Source of the DNA: Ruegeria intermedia
Lineage (GTDB): Bacteria; Pseudomonadota; Alphaproteobacteria; Rhodobacterales; Rhodobacteraceae
NCBI RefSeq assembly: GCF_900129345.1
Contig: NZ_FQVK01000001.1
Location: 248,001 to 312,000 of the forward strand
DNA length: 64,000 bases
Reading direction: 5' to 3'
Within the stretch, counting starts at the first letter, position 1. Each line of letters starts with the position of its first letter. Of the stretch, positions 17,466-25,713 are shown piece by piece. Below the pieces are notes generated by a model, which was not told where the DNA came from, ran no database searches, and was given only the letters and a program-made list of their open reading frames with translations. Made by a program: the position numbers and the translations under genes.

Positions 17466-17745
17466 TAACCCGTCCCCCAAACCGGAAAAACACAACCCGT
17501 TCGAGACGGTGCCGATTGAAGTGACCGTCTCGGTCGGCCGGGCGCGTCCGTTGGTTCGCGACCTGCTGAACCTGGGCGAAAATGCGGTTCTGACGCTGGA
17601 CAAACGTGTCGAGGATCCGGTCGATCTGTATGTCGGCGATCAACTGGTCGCGCGTGGTCTGCTGGAGGAGATGGAGGGGGAGCATGCCGGCCAGCTGGCC
17701 GTGCGCCTGACCGAGATCTCGGATTTCAAGACCGGGCTGGGATGA
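17458..17745 (+). CDS. fliN: Flagellar switch protein FliN
   Basis: The 95 residues are essentially one SpoA (surface presentation of antigens) domain: VPIEVTVSVGRARPLVRDLL followed by GENAVLTLDK and PVDLYVGDQLVARG. This is the conserved C-ring core of FliN that binds FliM and takes part in rotation switching. It overlaps fliH by eight and fliP by four bases. It is shorter than enteric FliN because the variable N-terminus is nearly absent, which is usual in Rhodobacterales. Confidence 0.93.
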   Translation: MSDNPSPKPEKHNPFETVPIEVTVSVGRARPLVRDLLNLGENAVLTLDKRVEDPVDLYVGDQLVARGLLEEMEGEHAGQLAVRLTEISDFKTGLG

Positions 17746-18473
17746 TGCGCGGCGGATTCTGGCTGATCCTGGCGGCGGTGTTGCTGACGCCGGCGCTGGC
17801 TTCGGCCCAGGAGCTGTCGTTGTCTCTGGGCGAGGGCGGCTCGATCTCGGCGCGCACGATCCAGTTGATCCTTCTGATCACCGTGCTCAGCCTGGCGCCC
17901 GGGCTGGCGATCATGGTCACCTGTTTTCCGTTCCTCGTCACGGTTTTGGCAATCCTGCGGCAGGGGATCGGGCTGCAGCAGTCGCCGCCGAACATGCTGA
18001 TCGTCAGCCTGGCGCTGTTCCTGACCTATTTCATCATGGAACCGGTCTTCACCCAGGCTTGGGACACCGGGATCCGGCCGATGGTCGAGGAAACGATGGA
18101 CGTCGAGCCTGCGTTGGAGCGTGCACTGGTGCCGTTTCGCGAGTTCATGGCCGCGCGGCTGGATGCCGATACGTTCCGGGCGATGGCCGCCCTGCGGCCG
18201 AATGGCGAAACGTTGGAGCTGTCGCCGCAGGCGCCGCTGTCGGTGCTGATGCCGTCCTTCATGCTGTCCGAGATCGCCCGCGCGTTTCAGATCGGGTTCC
18301 TGATCTTTCTGCCGTTCCTGATCATCGATCTGGTGGTAGCCGCGGTGCTGATGTCGATGGGGATGATGATGGTTCCCCCGGCTACGGTGTCGCTTCCGTT
18401 CAAGCTGGCGTTCTTCGTCATCGCCGACGGGTGGTCGTTGATCGCGGGAGCGCTGGTGCGCAGCTATTCATGA
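17742..18473 (+). CDS. fliP: Flagellar type III export gate protein FliP
   Basis: FliP is the core of the FliPQR export gate in the inner membrane. The 243 residues carry a cleavable signal peptide (to about ASAQ, 23), four membrane segments and the hallmark stretches MVTCFPFLVTVLAILRQ, QQSPPNMLIVSLALFLT and FQIGFLIFLPFLIIDLVVA, followed by SMGMMMVPP. It is the last gene of the fliF operon here; fliQ, fliR and flhB are not next to it. The next gene is convergent. Confidence 0.95.
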   Translation: MMRGGFWLILAAVLLTPALASAQELSLSLGEGGSISARTIQLILLITVLSLAPGLAIMVTCFPFLVTVLAILRQGIGLQQSPPNMLIVSLALFLTYFIMEPVFTQAWDTGIRPMVEETMDVEPALERALVPFREFMAARLDADTFRAMAALRPNGETLELSPQAPLSVLMPSFMLSEIARAFQIGFLIFLPFLIIDLVVAAVLMSMGMMMVPPATVSLPFKLAFFVIADGWSLIAGALVRSYS

Positions 18474-18482
18474 GGCGGAGCG

Positions 18483-19922
18483 TTACCTCAGGATCGTGAA
18501 CCGGGCACGCAAACCCTGTTCGCCCTCCTCGAACAGCAGCGAGCCGCCTTGTTGCTCGGCCACGGTCGCGACGATGGTCAGGCCAAGGCCGAACCCGTCG
18601 GACGAGCCGGTGTTGGATCCGCGCCGGAACGGGGCCATCAGCGCCTCGATGTCGGCGACCGTCAGGTCGGTGCCCTTGTCCTCGACGATGACCGTGGCGG
18701 TTTCGGCGTCGGTCTCCAGCGACACCCTGGCGTGCCGGCCGTATTTCAGCGCGTTGTCGATCAGGTTGGTCAGCGCCCGCCGCAGCGAGATCGGGCGGGC
18801 CATCACCAGGATGCGCCGGCTCTCCGGCAGGCTGGCGTGGCCGCGCCGGGACATGAACAACGAGGAGGCGCCCTCGACTTCGACCGGGGCGATCTGCTGG
18901 AGATTCACCGGCAGGTCCATGTCCTGGTAATCGGCCACCAGCGACTCGACCAGCGAGGTCAGCGAGATCTGCCGCGGTTCCTCGACGCTCAATTCCGACC
19001 GGGTATAGGTCAGGACGCTTTCGATCATCCCGGTCATCTGGTCGACGTCCGATTCCAGCTTTTCACGCAGGACGGGGTCGGGGATCAGGGCCGCGCGCAG
19101 CCGGACCCGCGCGGCGGGGGTGCCCAGATCGTGGCTGACCCCCGACAGGACCGTGGCACGTTTTTCCAGCTGCGCGCGTTCATCCTGAAGATAGTCGTTC
19201 ACCGCCGAGACGATGTCGCGCAGCTCGGCCGGGCCGGCGGTTTCATAGCTCTCGGGGCCGCCATGCCGGCGCCGGTCGCGCAGCGCCTGGGCGAAGCGGG
19301 CGAAACTGTCGGTGGCATTGCCGATCGAAGTGAGGATGGCGGCCAGGGCCACGACCGCCACCAGGATCGCCGGCAACCGCAGATCGGCCGGCGCGGCGCG
19401 GCACCCCCAGACCCGTGTTCCGTCCAACTGCTGCCAGTCGCCGCGGCCGTACCGGGCGATCAGGACCGGTTCGCTGCAATAGGTGGCCAGCAGCCGGGTC
19501 AGGTTTCCCATTTTCTGCGGACCGGTCTGATCGCTGCCGGCCACGATGTCGGACACCGGATAGACCAGCCGGTCGGACATCACGGCCAATGTCAGTTCGC
19601 GCCCGCCCAGAGGCGCGGAGCTGTCGGTCAGGATCGACAGGTGGGTCACGAAGCGCCGCCCCTGCAGGCCGGGCAGCTGTTCGAACTCGCCGGCTTCGGC
19701 CAGCTGTGCAGCCTGCGGAGACAGCGGCTTGATCGTGATGTCGGGCAGGGCGCCGCGCCCGGTGCGCAAGTTTTCGTAGACGGAAAACCCGGCCGCGTAG
19801 GCCCGCGTCAGGTAACGGTCCCAGTTGCGGGCCGAAGCAAACCACAGTCCGGCCGCCAGCAGCCCGGCGGCGAAGGCTCCGATGGCCCAGACCCAGCCGA
19901 GACTGCGCAGGCGCAGGGTCAT
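18483..19922 (-). CDS. Sensor histidine kinase, probably regulating sugar uptake
   Basis: The 479-residue inner-membrane kinase has a first membrane segment (10-30), a periplasmic domain (31-180), a second segment (183-203), HAMP-like and dimerisation regions, H-box SHDLGTPAARVRLR with His264, N-box LTNLIDNALKYG (384-395) and G-box DGFGLGLTIV (442-451). The DxG box is short (VEDKGTDL). It overlaps the response regulator by four bases. The pair is divergent from a glucose-type ABC importer, like GtrS/GltR in pseudomonads; that functional link is inference from position. It is convergent with fliP, from which it looks independent. Confidence 0.88.
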   Translation of the reverse strand: MTLRLRSLGWVWAIGAFAAGLLAAGLWFASARNWDRYLTRAYAAGFSVYENLRTGRGALPDITIKPLSPQAAQLAEAGEFEQLPGLQGRRFVTHLSILTDSSAPLGGRELTLAVMSDRLVYPVSDIVAGSDQTGPQKMGNLTRLLATYCSEPVLIARYGRGDWQQLDGTRVWGCRAAPADLRLPAILVAVVALAAILTSIGNATDSFARFAQALRDRRRHGGPESYETAGPAELRDIVSAVNDYLQDERAQLEKRATVLSGVSHDLGTPAARVRLRAALIPDPVLREKLESDVDQMTGMIESVLTYTRSELSVEEPRQISLTSLVESLVADYQDMDLPVNLQQIAPVEVEGASSLFMSRRGHASLPESRRILVMARPISLRRALTNLIDNALKYGRHARVSLETDAETATVIVEDKGTDLTVADIEALMAPFRRGSNTGSSDGFGLGLTIVATVAEQQGGSLLFEEGEQGLRARFTILR

Positions 19923-20656
19923 GCCTCGTCTTCCACGGCCACGTCGCAGGCAAAGACGTATCCCACCCCGCGCGCGGTGCGCAGCATCTGGGGTTCCTTG
20001 GGGTTGGCCTCGATCTTGAAGCGCAGACGCCCGACCAGAACATCGATGGCGCGGCCCTGCGCCTCGGGCTTGTCGCCGCTGCCGGTCACGTCCAGCGCGG
20101 CGGCGATCTCGTCACGGGTCAGGGGGATGTGGGGATTGGCCAACAGCACCTTGAGCAGCGCGGTTTCCCGCTGTGACAGCGACACTTGATAACCGTCGGG
20201 CGCATGCACCTCGTCGCGCTTTCCGTCATAGACCCAGCCGCCGAAGCGGAAGGTGCGGATCCGCCGGCGATAGGCCAGCGACGGCGTGCGCCGCGCGCGC
20301 TGCATTACCGCCCGCACGCGCGCCAGCAGCAGCTGCGGGTTGAACGGCTTGGCGATGTAGTCATCGGCGCCGACCTCGTAGCCGGCCATGCGCTGGTGAT
20401 CGGCCGACAGGGCCGACACGAAGATGATCGGGACGTCCTGTTCGCGGCGCAGGCGGGCACAGATCTCGACCCCGTTCTCGTCACCCAGCATCACGTCCAG
20501 CAGGATCAGGTCGATGCGGCCCGATTTCAGATGCGCGCGCACCTGGTCCTCGGTTGCGGCCGGAAGGGCGATGAACCCGTTCTGCTGAAAGAACTGGGTC
20601 AGCATCGACCGGATCTCCGGGTCGTCGTCGACAACCAGCAAACGTGGAATGCTCAC
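19919..20656 (-). CDS. OmpR-family response regulator (GltR-like context)
   Basis: The 245 residues are a receiver domain with acidic pocket Asp10/Asp11, phospho-acceptor Asp54 (LILLDVML), Ser81 and Lys103 (AKPF), followed by a winged-helix DNA-binding domain (about 135-240, ending GVGYVFACDV). It is co-transcribed with the kinase. The 222-base divergent intergenic region contains 10-bp-spaced TGTAAC-like repeats suited to an OmpR-type dimer, so it probably controls the neighbouring sugar importer and perhaps itself. Confidence 0.9.
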   Translation of the reverse strand: MSIPRLLVVDDDPEIRSMLTQFFQQNGFIALPAATEDQVRAHLKSGRIDLILLDVMLGDENGVEICARLRREQDVPIIFVSALSADHQRMAGYEVGADDYIAKPFNPQLLLARVRAVMQRARRTPSLAYRRRIRTFRFGGWVYDGKRDEVHAPDGYQVSLSQRETALLKVLLANPHIPLTRDEIAAALDVTGSGDKPEAQGRAIDVLVGRLRFKIEANPKEPQMLRTARGVGYVFACDVAVEDEA

Positions 20657-20696
20657 GTTCGTCCTCCCTGAGTTTCCCTACGACGCTGCCCTCAAT

Positions 20697-20742
20697 TGTA
20701 ACGGACTGCAACGGATTCAAGATCAACGTAACATGCTGTAAC
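20697..20742. promoter_or_regulatory. Phased TGTAAC direct repeats, response-regulator site candidate
   Basis: Hexamers TGTAAC (20697), TGCAAC (20707), CGTAAC (20727) and TGTAAC (20737) fall on an exact 10-base period, with one degenerate unit at 20717. Same-face direct repeats of this kind are typical for OmpR-family dimers. The array is 41 bases from the response-regulator start and 136 from the binding-protein start. Confidence 0.6.
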
Positions 20743-20877
20743 AAAAGGCGGGAAAAAATGCCTCCGGCGGCGGGTTCGGGCCCGATTTTCCGTTGCCTGA
20801 GGGCGGTTTGTCTCCGGTAATATCCGGCATCGCCGCCCAATCGGCGGTATGACACAGGTTCTGGGAGGATACCGAAC

Positions 20878-22122
20878 ATGAAACGTTTTGCATTCGCCAC
20901 GGCGTCGTCGCTGGCCGTTCTGGCCGCGTCGTCGGTCATGGCCGAGCCGCAGGCCGAAGTTCTGCACTGGTGGACATCGGGCGGCGAGGCCAAGTCGGTC
21001 GCCGTTCTGCAGGAGGAATTCGCGGCCAATGGCGGCACCTGGACGGACATGCCCGTCGCGGGCGGTGGCGGCGACGCGGCGATGACCGCGCTGCGCGCCC
21101 GGGTTCTGGCCGGCAACGCGCCGACCGCGGTTCAGCTGAAGGGCCCGGCGATCCAGGAATGGTACGAAGAGGGCGTTCTGGCCGACATCTCGAACGTGGC
21201 CGAGGCCGAAGGCTGGGACAAGGTTCTGCCCGCTTCGATCGCAGCGCACATGAAGTGCGAGGGTACCTGGTGTGCCGCGCCGGTGAACGTGCACCGGGTC
21301 GACTGGATCTGGGCCAATGCCGACGTGCTGGCGGCCAATGGCATCGAGATGCCGACCACCTGGGATGAATTCAACGCCGCCGCCGAGAAGCTGCAGGCCG
21401 CCGGCGTGATCCCGCTGGCCCATGGCGGCCAGGCCTGGCAGGACGCGACCGTGTTCGAAACGGTCGTTCTGGGCCTTGGCGGCCCCGAGTTCTACAACAA
21501 GGCGCTGGTCGAGCTGGACCCCGAGGCGCTGACCTCGGACACGATGGTCAAGGTGTTCGACCAGATGCGCACCCTGCGCGGTTTCGTTGACGAGAATTTC
21601 TCGGGCCGCGACTGGAACCTGGCCACCGCCATGGTCATGAACGGCGAGGCCGCCTTCCAGATCATGGGCGACTGGGCCAAGGGTGAATTTCTGGCCGCGG
21701 GCAAGGAACCGGGCAAGGATTTCCTGTGCGCCTCGACCCCCGGCGACGGATATCTGTACAACGTCGACAGCTTTGCCATGTTTGACGTGGAAGGTGACGA
21801 CAAGCGCGCCGGGCAGGAACTGCTGGCCAAGCTGATCGTCGCGCCCAAGTTCCAGGAAGTGTTCAACCTGAACAAGGGCTCGATCCCGGCCCGCACCGAC
21901 GTGTCGCTGGACAAGTTCGACATGTGCGCCAAGATCTCGGCCGAAGACATGGCGACCTCGTCCGAAAACGGCTCGCTGCTGCCGTCCTATGCCCACGGCA
22001 TGGCACTGCGCGGGGCGCAGGCCGGTGCGATCACCGACGTGGTGACCGCGCATTTCAACTCGGACATGTCCTCGCAGGAGGCCGTGCAACAACTGGCTGA
22101 CGCAGTGGCCAACAGCTACTGA
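20878..22122 (+). CDS. Glucose/mannose-type ABC transporter substrate-binding protein
   Basis: The 414-residue periplasmic protein has a clear signal peptide (cleavage after SSVMA, about 22) and a family-1 sugar-binding fold: VLHWWTSGGEAKSVAVLQ at the start of the mature part, then APVNVHRVDWIWAN and a GDWAKGEF stretch that are characteristic of glucose-binding GtsA/MalE-like proteins. A GGGAGGAT ribosome site precedes it. It heads an operon with two permeases and an ATPase. A hairpin right after its stop probably raises its expression over the membrane components. Confidence 0.9.
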   Translation: MKRFAFATASSLAVLAASSVMAEPQAEVLHWWTSGGEAKSVAVLQEEFAANGGTWTDMPVAGGGGDAAMTALRARVLAGNAPTAVQLKGPAIQEWYEEGVLADISNVAEAEGWDKVLPASIAAHMKCEGTWCAAPVNVHRVDWIWANADVLAANGIEMPTTWDEFNAAAEKLQAAGVIPLAHGGQAWQDATVFETVVLGLGGPEFYNKALVELDPEALTSDTMVKVFDQMRTLRGFVDENFSGRDWNLATAMVMNGEAAFQIMGDWAKGEFLAAGKEPGKDFLCASTPGDGYLYNVDSFAMFDVEGDDKRAGQELLAKLIVAPKFQEVFNLNKGSIPARTDVSLDKFDMCAKISAEDMATSSENGSLLPSYAHGMALRGAQAGAITDVVTAHFNSDMSSQEAVQQLADAVANSY

Positions 22123-22132
22123 TCTCCAACCC

Positions 22133-22165
22133 GCCCTGCCCCCATGCGCGGGCAGGGCACCTTTT
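22133..22165 (+). promoter_or_regulatory. Intra-operon hairpin after the binding-protein gene
   Basis: A perfect 9-bp GC stem (GCCCTGCCC / GGGCAGGGC) is followed by ACCTTTT, between the binding protein and the first permease. Such structures commonly give partial termination or mRNA stability so that the binding protein exceeds the permeases. Confidence 0.6.
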
Positions 22166-22181
22166 CTCCCCGGAGGCTCAA

Positions 22182-23054
22182 ATGTCGGAATGGCTGGAAA
22201 ACCACCTGCCCAAGGTGGTGCTGGCACCCTCGTTCATCGCCGTATTGATCTTTGTCTACGGTTTCATCGGATGGACGGCCTGGGTATCGCTGACCCGCTC
22301 GAAACTGCTGCCGAAATACGAGATCAAGGGCTTCGTGCAATACGAACGCCTGTTCGACTCGCCCCGCTGGGACACGGCAATCAACAACCTGTACATCTTT
22401 GGCGCGCTGTTCATCGTGATCGCGATGGTGCTGGGCCTGGCGCTGGCCATCCTGCTGGATCAGAAGATCCGCGTCGAAGGGTTCATCCGCACGATCTATC
22501 TGTACCCGATGGCGCTGTCGATGATCGTCACCGGCACCGCGTGGAAATGGATCCTGAACCCCGGTCTGGGCATTGAATCCACGGTTCGGGGCTGGGGGTT
22601 CGAAAACTTCACCTTCGACTGGCTGGTGAACCCCGATTTCGCGATCTACACGATCGTGATGGCGGCGGTCTGGCAAAGCTCGGGCTTCGTGATGGCGCTG
22701 TTTCTGGCCGGGCTGCGCTCGGTCGACGGCGAGATCATCAAGGCCGCGCAGGTCGACGGCATCCCCACCTGGCGGATCTATACGGCGATCATCATCCCGT
22801 CGATGGCGCCGATCTTCCTGTCGGCCTTCATCGTGCTGGCCCACCTTGCGATCAAGAGCTTCGACCTGGTCATCGCCCTGACCGGCGGCGGCCCCGGCTA
22901 TGCCACCGATCTGCCGGCCACCTACATGTACGCCATGGCGTTTTCGCGCGGCGACATCGGCCAGGCGGCGGCGTCGGCGATGATCATGATGCTGGTCGTC
23001 TTCGCGATCGTGGTTCCTTACCTTTACTCAGAACTGAGGGCGAAAAATGACTGA
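22182..23054 (+). CDS. Sugar ABC transporter permease (MalF type)
   Basis: A 290-residue inner-membrane protein with six predicted segments and the EAA loop near residue 185-205 (EIIKAAQVDGIPTWRIYTAII) that docks to the ATPase. It belongs to the carbohydrate-uptake CUT1 permeases. GGAGG lies five bases before ATG. It overlaps the second permease by eight bases. The sugar is inferred from the binding protein. Confidence 0.92.
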   Translation: MSEWLENHLPKVVLAPSFIAVLIFVYGFIGWTAWVSLTRSKLLPKYEIKGFVQYERLFDSPRWDTAINNLYIFGALFIVIAMVLGLALAILLDQKIRVEGFIRTIYLYPMALSMIVTGTAWKWILNPGLGIESTVRGWGFENFTFDWLVNPDFAIYTIVMAAVWQSSGFVMALFLAGLRSVDGEIIKAAQVDGIPTWRIYTAIIIPSMAPIFLSAFIVLAHLAIKSFDLVIALTGGGPGYATDLPATYMYAMAFSRGDIGQAAASAMIMMLVVFAIVVPYLYSELRAKND

Positions 23055-23940
23055 TCTGTCGATGCCCCGAACCCGTGCGCAGGGCACGGCCGGCAAGACC
23101 GCGCTGCGCTGGCTGCTGTATGTGCTGCTGGGCCTGTTTGCGCTGTATTACCTGATGCCGCTGTTCGTGATGGTCACGACCTCGCTCAAAAGCCTGGAAG
23201 AGATCCGCACCGGCAGCCTGATCGCCCTGCCCCGCGACGTCACGCTCGAGGCGTGGAAGACCGCCTGGTCCAGCGCCTGCACCGGGATTCAGTGCGAAGG
23301 GTTGCGGCCCTATTTCTGGAACTCGGTGCTGATCGCGGTGCCGGCGGTGATCCTGTCGACCCTGCTGGGCGCGCTGAACGGATATGTCGTGGCGCAGTGG
23401 CGGTTCCGCGGGGCCAACATCATCTTTTCGCTGATGCTGTTCGGCTGTTTCATCCCGTTCCAGGTCGTGCTGCTGCCGATGGCGCGGCTGCTGGGGCTGA
23501 TGGGGCTTGCGGGGACCATTCCGGGCCTGATCTTCGTTCACGTGATCTATGGGCTGGGCTTCACCACGCTGTTCTTCCGCAACTACTATGTCACCATTCC
23601 GGCCGAGCTGACCAAGGCGGCGCGGGTGGATGGGGCCGGGTTCCTGCGGATCTTCTGGTCGATCTTCCTGCCGCTGTCGCTGCCCATCGTCGTGGTGACG
23701 GTGATCTGGCAGTTCACCCAGATCTGGAACGACTTCCTGTTCGGCGTTTCGTTCAGCCAGGCGGGTACGCAGCCCGTGACCGTGGCGCTCAACAACATCG
23801 TCAACTCAACCACCGGCGTCAAAGAATACAACGTCGACATGGCCGCCGCGATCATCGCGGGGCTGCCGACGCTGCTCGTCTATGTCGTTGCCGGCAAGTA
23901 TTTCATCCGCGGCCTGACCGCCGGTTCCGTGAAGGGATAA
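23047..23940 (+). CDS. Sugar ABC transporter permease (MalG type)
   Basis: The second CUT1 permease, 297 residues with six segments and an EAA-loop variant (ELTKAARVDGAGFLRIFWSI near 197-216). It pairs with the preceding permease to form the channel. It carries a longer periplasmic loop with a Cys pair (SSACTGIQC) between the first two segments, also seen in glucose-type GtsC proteins. It ends three bases before the ATPase gene. Confidence 0.92.
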   Translation: MTDLSMPRTRAQGTAGKTALRWLLYVLLGLFALYYLMPLFVMVTTSLKSLEEIRTGSLIALPRDVTLEAWKTAWSSACTGIQCEGLRPYFWNSVLIAVPAVILSTLLGALNGYVVAQWRFRGANIIFSLMLFGCFIPFQVVLLPMARLLGLMGLAGTIPGLIFVHVIYGLGFTTLFFRNYYVTIPAELTKAARVDGAGFLRIFWSIFLPLSLPIVVVTVIWQFTQIWNDFLFGVSFSQAGTQPVTVALNNIVNSTTGVKEYNVDMAAAIIAGLPTLLVYVVAGKYFIRGLTAGSVKG

Positions 23941-23943
23941 CCC

Positions 23944-25041
23944 ATGGCTCCCATCCTCGATATCAAAAACCTGTACAAGAATTACGGCGCAACCGAGATT
24001 CTGAAGGACATCAACATCTCGATCGAACCGGGCGATTTCCTGGTTCTGGTCGGCCCTTCGGGCTGTGGCAAGTCGACCCTGCTGAACTGCATCGCCGGGC
24101 TCGAGCCGATCTCGGGCGGGACGCTGTCGATCGGCGGCAAGGACATGACCCATGTCAGCCCCAAGGACCGCGACATCGCGATGGTGTTCCAGTCCTACGC
24201 CCTGTACCCGACCATGTCGGTGGCCAAGAACATCACTTTCGGCATGAAAGTGCGCGGGGTCGATCAGGCCACACAGGACGCCAAGCTGAAAGAGGTCGCG
24301 TCGCTGCTGCAGATCGAGCCCCTGCTGAACCGTCGCCCCAGCCAGTTGTCGGGTGGCCAGCGTCAGCGCGTGGCGATGGGCCGGGCGCTGGTGCGCGACC
24401 CCAAGCTGTTCCTGTTCGACGAACCGCTGTCGAACCTGGACGCCAAGCTGCGGGTCGAGATGCGGACCGAGATCAAGAAGCTGCATCAGACGCTGGATGC
24501 CTCGATCGTCTATGTGACCCATGATCAGATCGAAGCGATGACCCTGGCCACCAAGATCGTGGTGCTGAAGGGCGGTGTGGTGCAGCAGATCGGCACTCCG
24601 GCCGAGATCTACAATCGCCCCGCCAACCTGTTCGTGGCCGATTTCATGGGCTCGCCGGCGATGAACCTGATCCCGGCGCGGGTCCAGCGCAACGGGACCA
24701 GCACGCAGGTCGCCATCGCGCGTGCGGGGGGCGATCCGATCGTGCTGACCGATACGCGCGATCTGCACCTGCCCGAAGAGGTGATCCTGGGCCTGCGCCC
24801 CGAGGACATCGCCGAGGCCGGGTTCCGCGCCGGCGCCGGCGTGCAGGAGGCCGCCTGCCTGGTCGACATGGTCGAGCCGGCGGGCGCGGACACCTATGTC
24901 GTGTCGGAACTGGGCGGCAAGCAGGTCACCGCGCGCCTGCATGCCGAAACCAGCGCCCAAGCGGGTCAGATGCTGAACCTGGCCTTCGACATGAGCAAGG
25001 TGTCGTATTTCGCCAAAGACACGGGCGAGCGGCTGAACTGA
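23944..25041 (+). CDS. Sugar ABC transporter ATP-binding protein (MsmX/UgpC type)
   Basis: A 365-residue cytoplasmic ATPase: Walker A GPSGCGKST (about 39-47), signature LSGGQRQRVAMGRAL (138-152), Walker B LFLFDEPLSNLD (155-166), H-loop VTHDQ, and a C-terminal OB-type regulatory domain (240-365) as in MalK-like proteins. It energises the CUT1 importer encoded just upstream. A strong terminator follows. Confidence 0.94.
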   Translation: MAPILDIKNLYKNYGATEILKDINISIEPGDFLVLVGPSGCGKSTLLNCIAGLEPISGGTLSIGGKDMTHVSPKDRDIAMVFQSYALYPTMSVAKNITFGMKVRGVDQATQDAKLKEVASLLQIEPLLNRRPSQLSGGQRQRVAMGRALVRDPKLFLFDEPLSNLDAKLRVEMRTEIKKLHQTLDASIVYVTHDQIEAMTLATKIVVLKGGVVQQIGTPAEIYNRPANLFVADFMGSPAMNLIPARVQRNGTSTQVAIARAGGDPIVLTDTRDLHLPEEVILGLRPEDIAEAGFRAGAGVQEAACLVDMVEPAGADTYVVSELGGKQVTARLHAETSAQAGQMLNLAFDMSKVSYFAKDTGERLN

Positions 25042-25057
25042 GCCGCCCCGAGCACGA

Positions 25058-25093
25058 AAACGCCGCGCATCCGTTTTGCGCGGCGTTTGTTTT
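25058..25093 (+). terminator. Intrinsic terminator of the sugar ABC operon
   Basis: A 12-bp perfect stem (AAACGCCGCGCA / TGCGCGGCGTTT) with a 7-base loop is followed by GTTTT, 17 bases after the ATPase stop. The A-run before the stem means it could also act leftward on mlaC transcripts. Confidence 0.85.
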
Positions 25094-25104
25094 GGTCGAC
25101 GGGG

Positions 25105-25713
25105 TCAGCCGGTGGTTTTCAGATCCCGGATCAACTGATCCAGATTGCCCTTGCGGGCATCCAGCATCGCGCCGATCTCGGTGCGCTCGGTCAACAGCAG
25201 GTTCACCCCTTCGATGAACATGTTGTAGAACTTGTCGCGGCCCGATTTGTCCGACACTAGGAAGGTCACCTCGAACGGAGCCTCGCCGCGCAGCTTGACG
25301 GTACTGCGCACCTCGTACCCGGCCTTGATCTTGCGGGCCGATTTCACGGTGACCTGACCGCCGATGAACTCGCGGAACCGGCGGCCGTATTTGCGCGAGA
25401 TATAGCCCTGGAACGCCTTGATGAATTCGCGCAGCTGCGCCTTGCTGGCGCTGCGCGCATCGGCGCCCAGCGCATAGCGGGCCATGATCGGCACATCGGC
25501 GTATCGCACGAAGATCTTCTCGAAGTCGCGCAGCATCGCGCTTTCGGATTTGCCCGATTCGATGACGCGGTTGATCTCGGCCACCACCTTGTCGACCAGA
25601 GCCTTGGCCGCGGCTTCGGTCAGGGCCAGCGCGGGCAGGGGAAGGGCGGCCGCCGTCACGCCGGCCAGGGCGGCAGAGACGAAGCCGCGGCGGGTCAATG
25701 TGTCATTCGGCAT
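25105..25713 (-). CDS. mlaC: MlaC/Ttg2D-type phospholipid shuttle protein
   Basis: MlaC carries phospholipids across the periplasm between MlaA and the MlaFEDB inner-membrane complex. The 202 residues start with a twin-arginine-like signal (LTRRGFVSAALAG, cleavage near ALA-LT at 31), followed by the MlaC fold with KAQLREFIKAFQGYISRKYG and DKFYNMFIEGVNLLLTER. The start is the ATG after GAGGACCCCT, inside the last codons of mlaA (11-base overlap), so it is coupled. The apparent Tat signal is unusual; most MlaC use Sec. mlaFED are not here, a common split arrangement. Confidence 0.88.
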   Translation of the reverse strand: MPNDTLTRRGFVSAALAGVTAAALPLPALALTEAAAKALVDKVVAEINRVIESGKSESAMLRDFEKIFVRYADVPIMARYALGADARSASKAQLREFIKAFQGYISRKYGRRFREFIGGQVTVKSARKIKAGYEVRSTVKLRGEAPFEVTFLVSDKSGRDKFYNMFIEGVNLLLTERTEIGAMLDARKGNLDQLIRDLKTTG

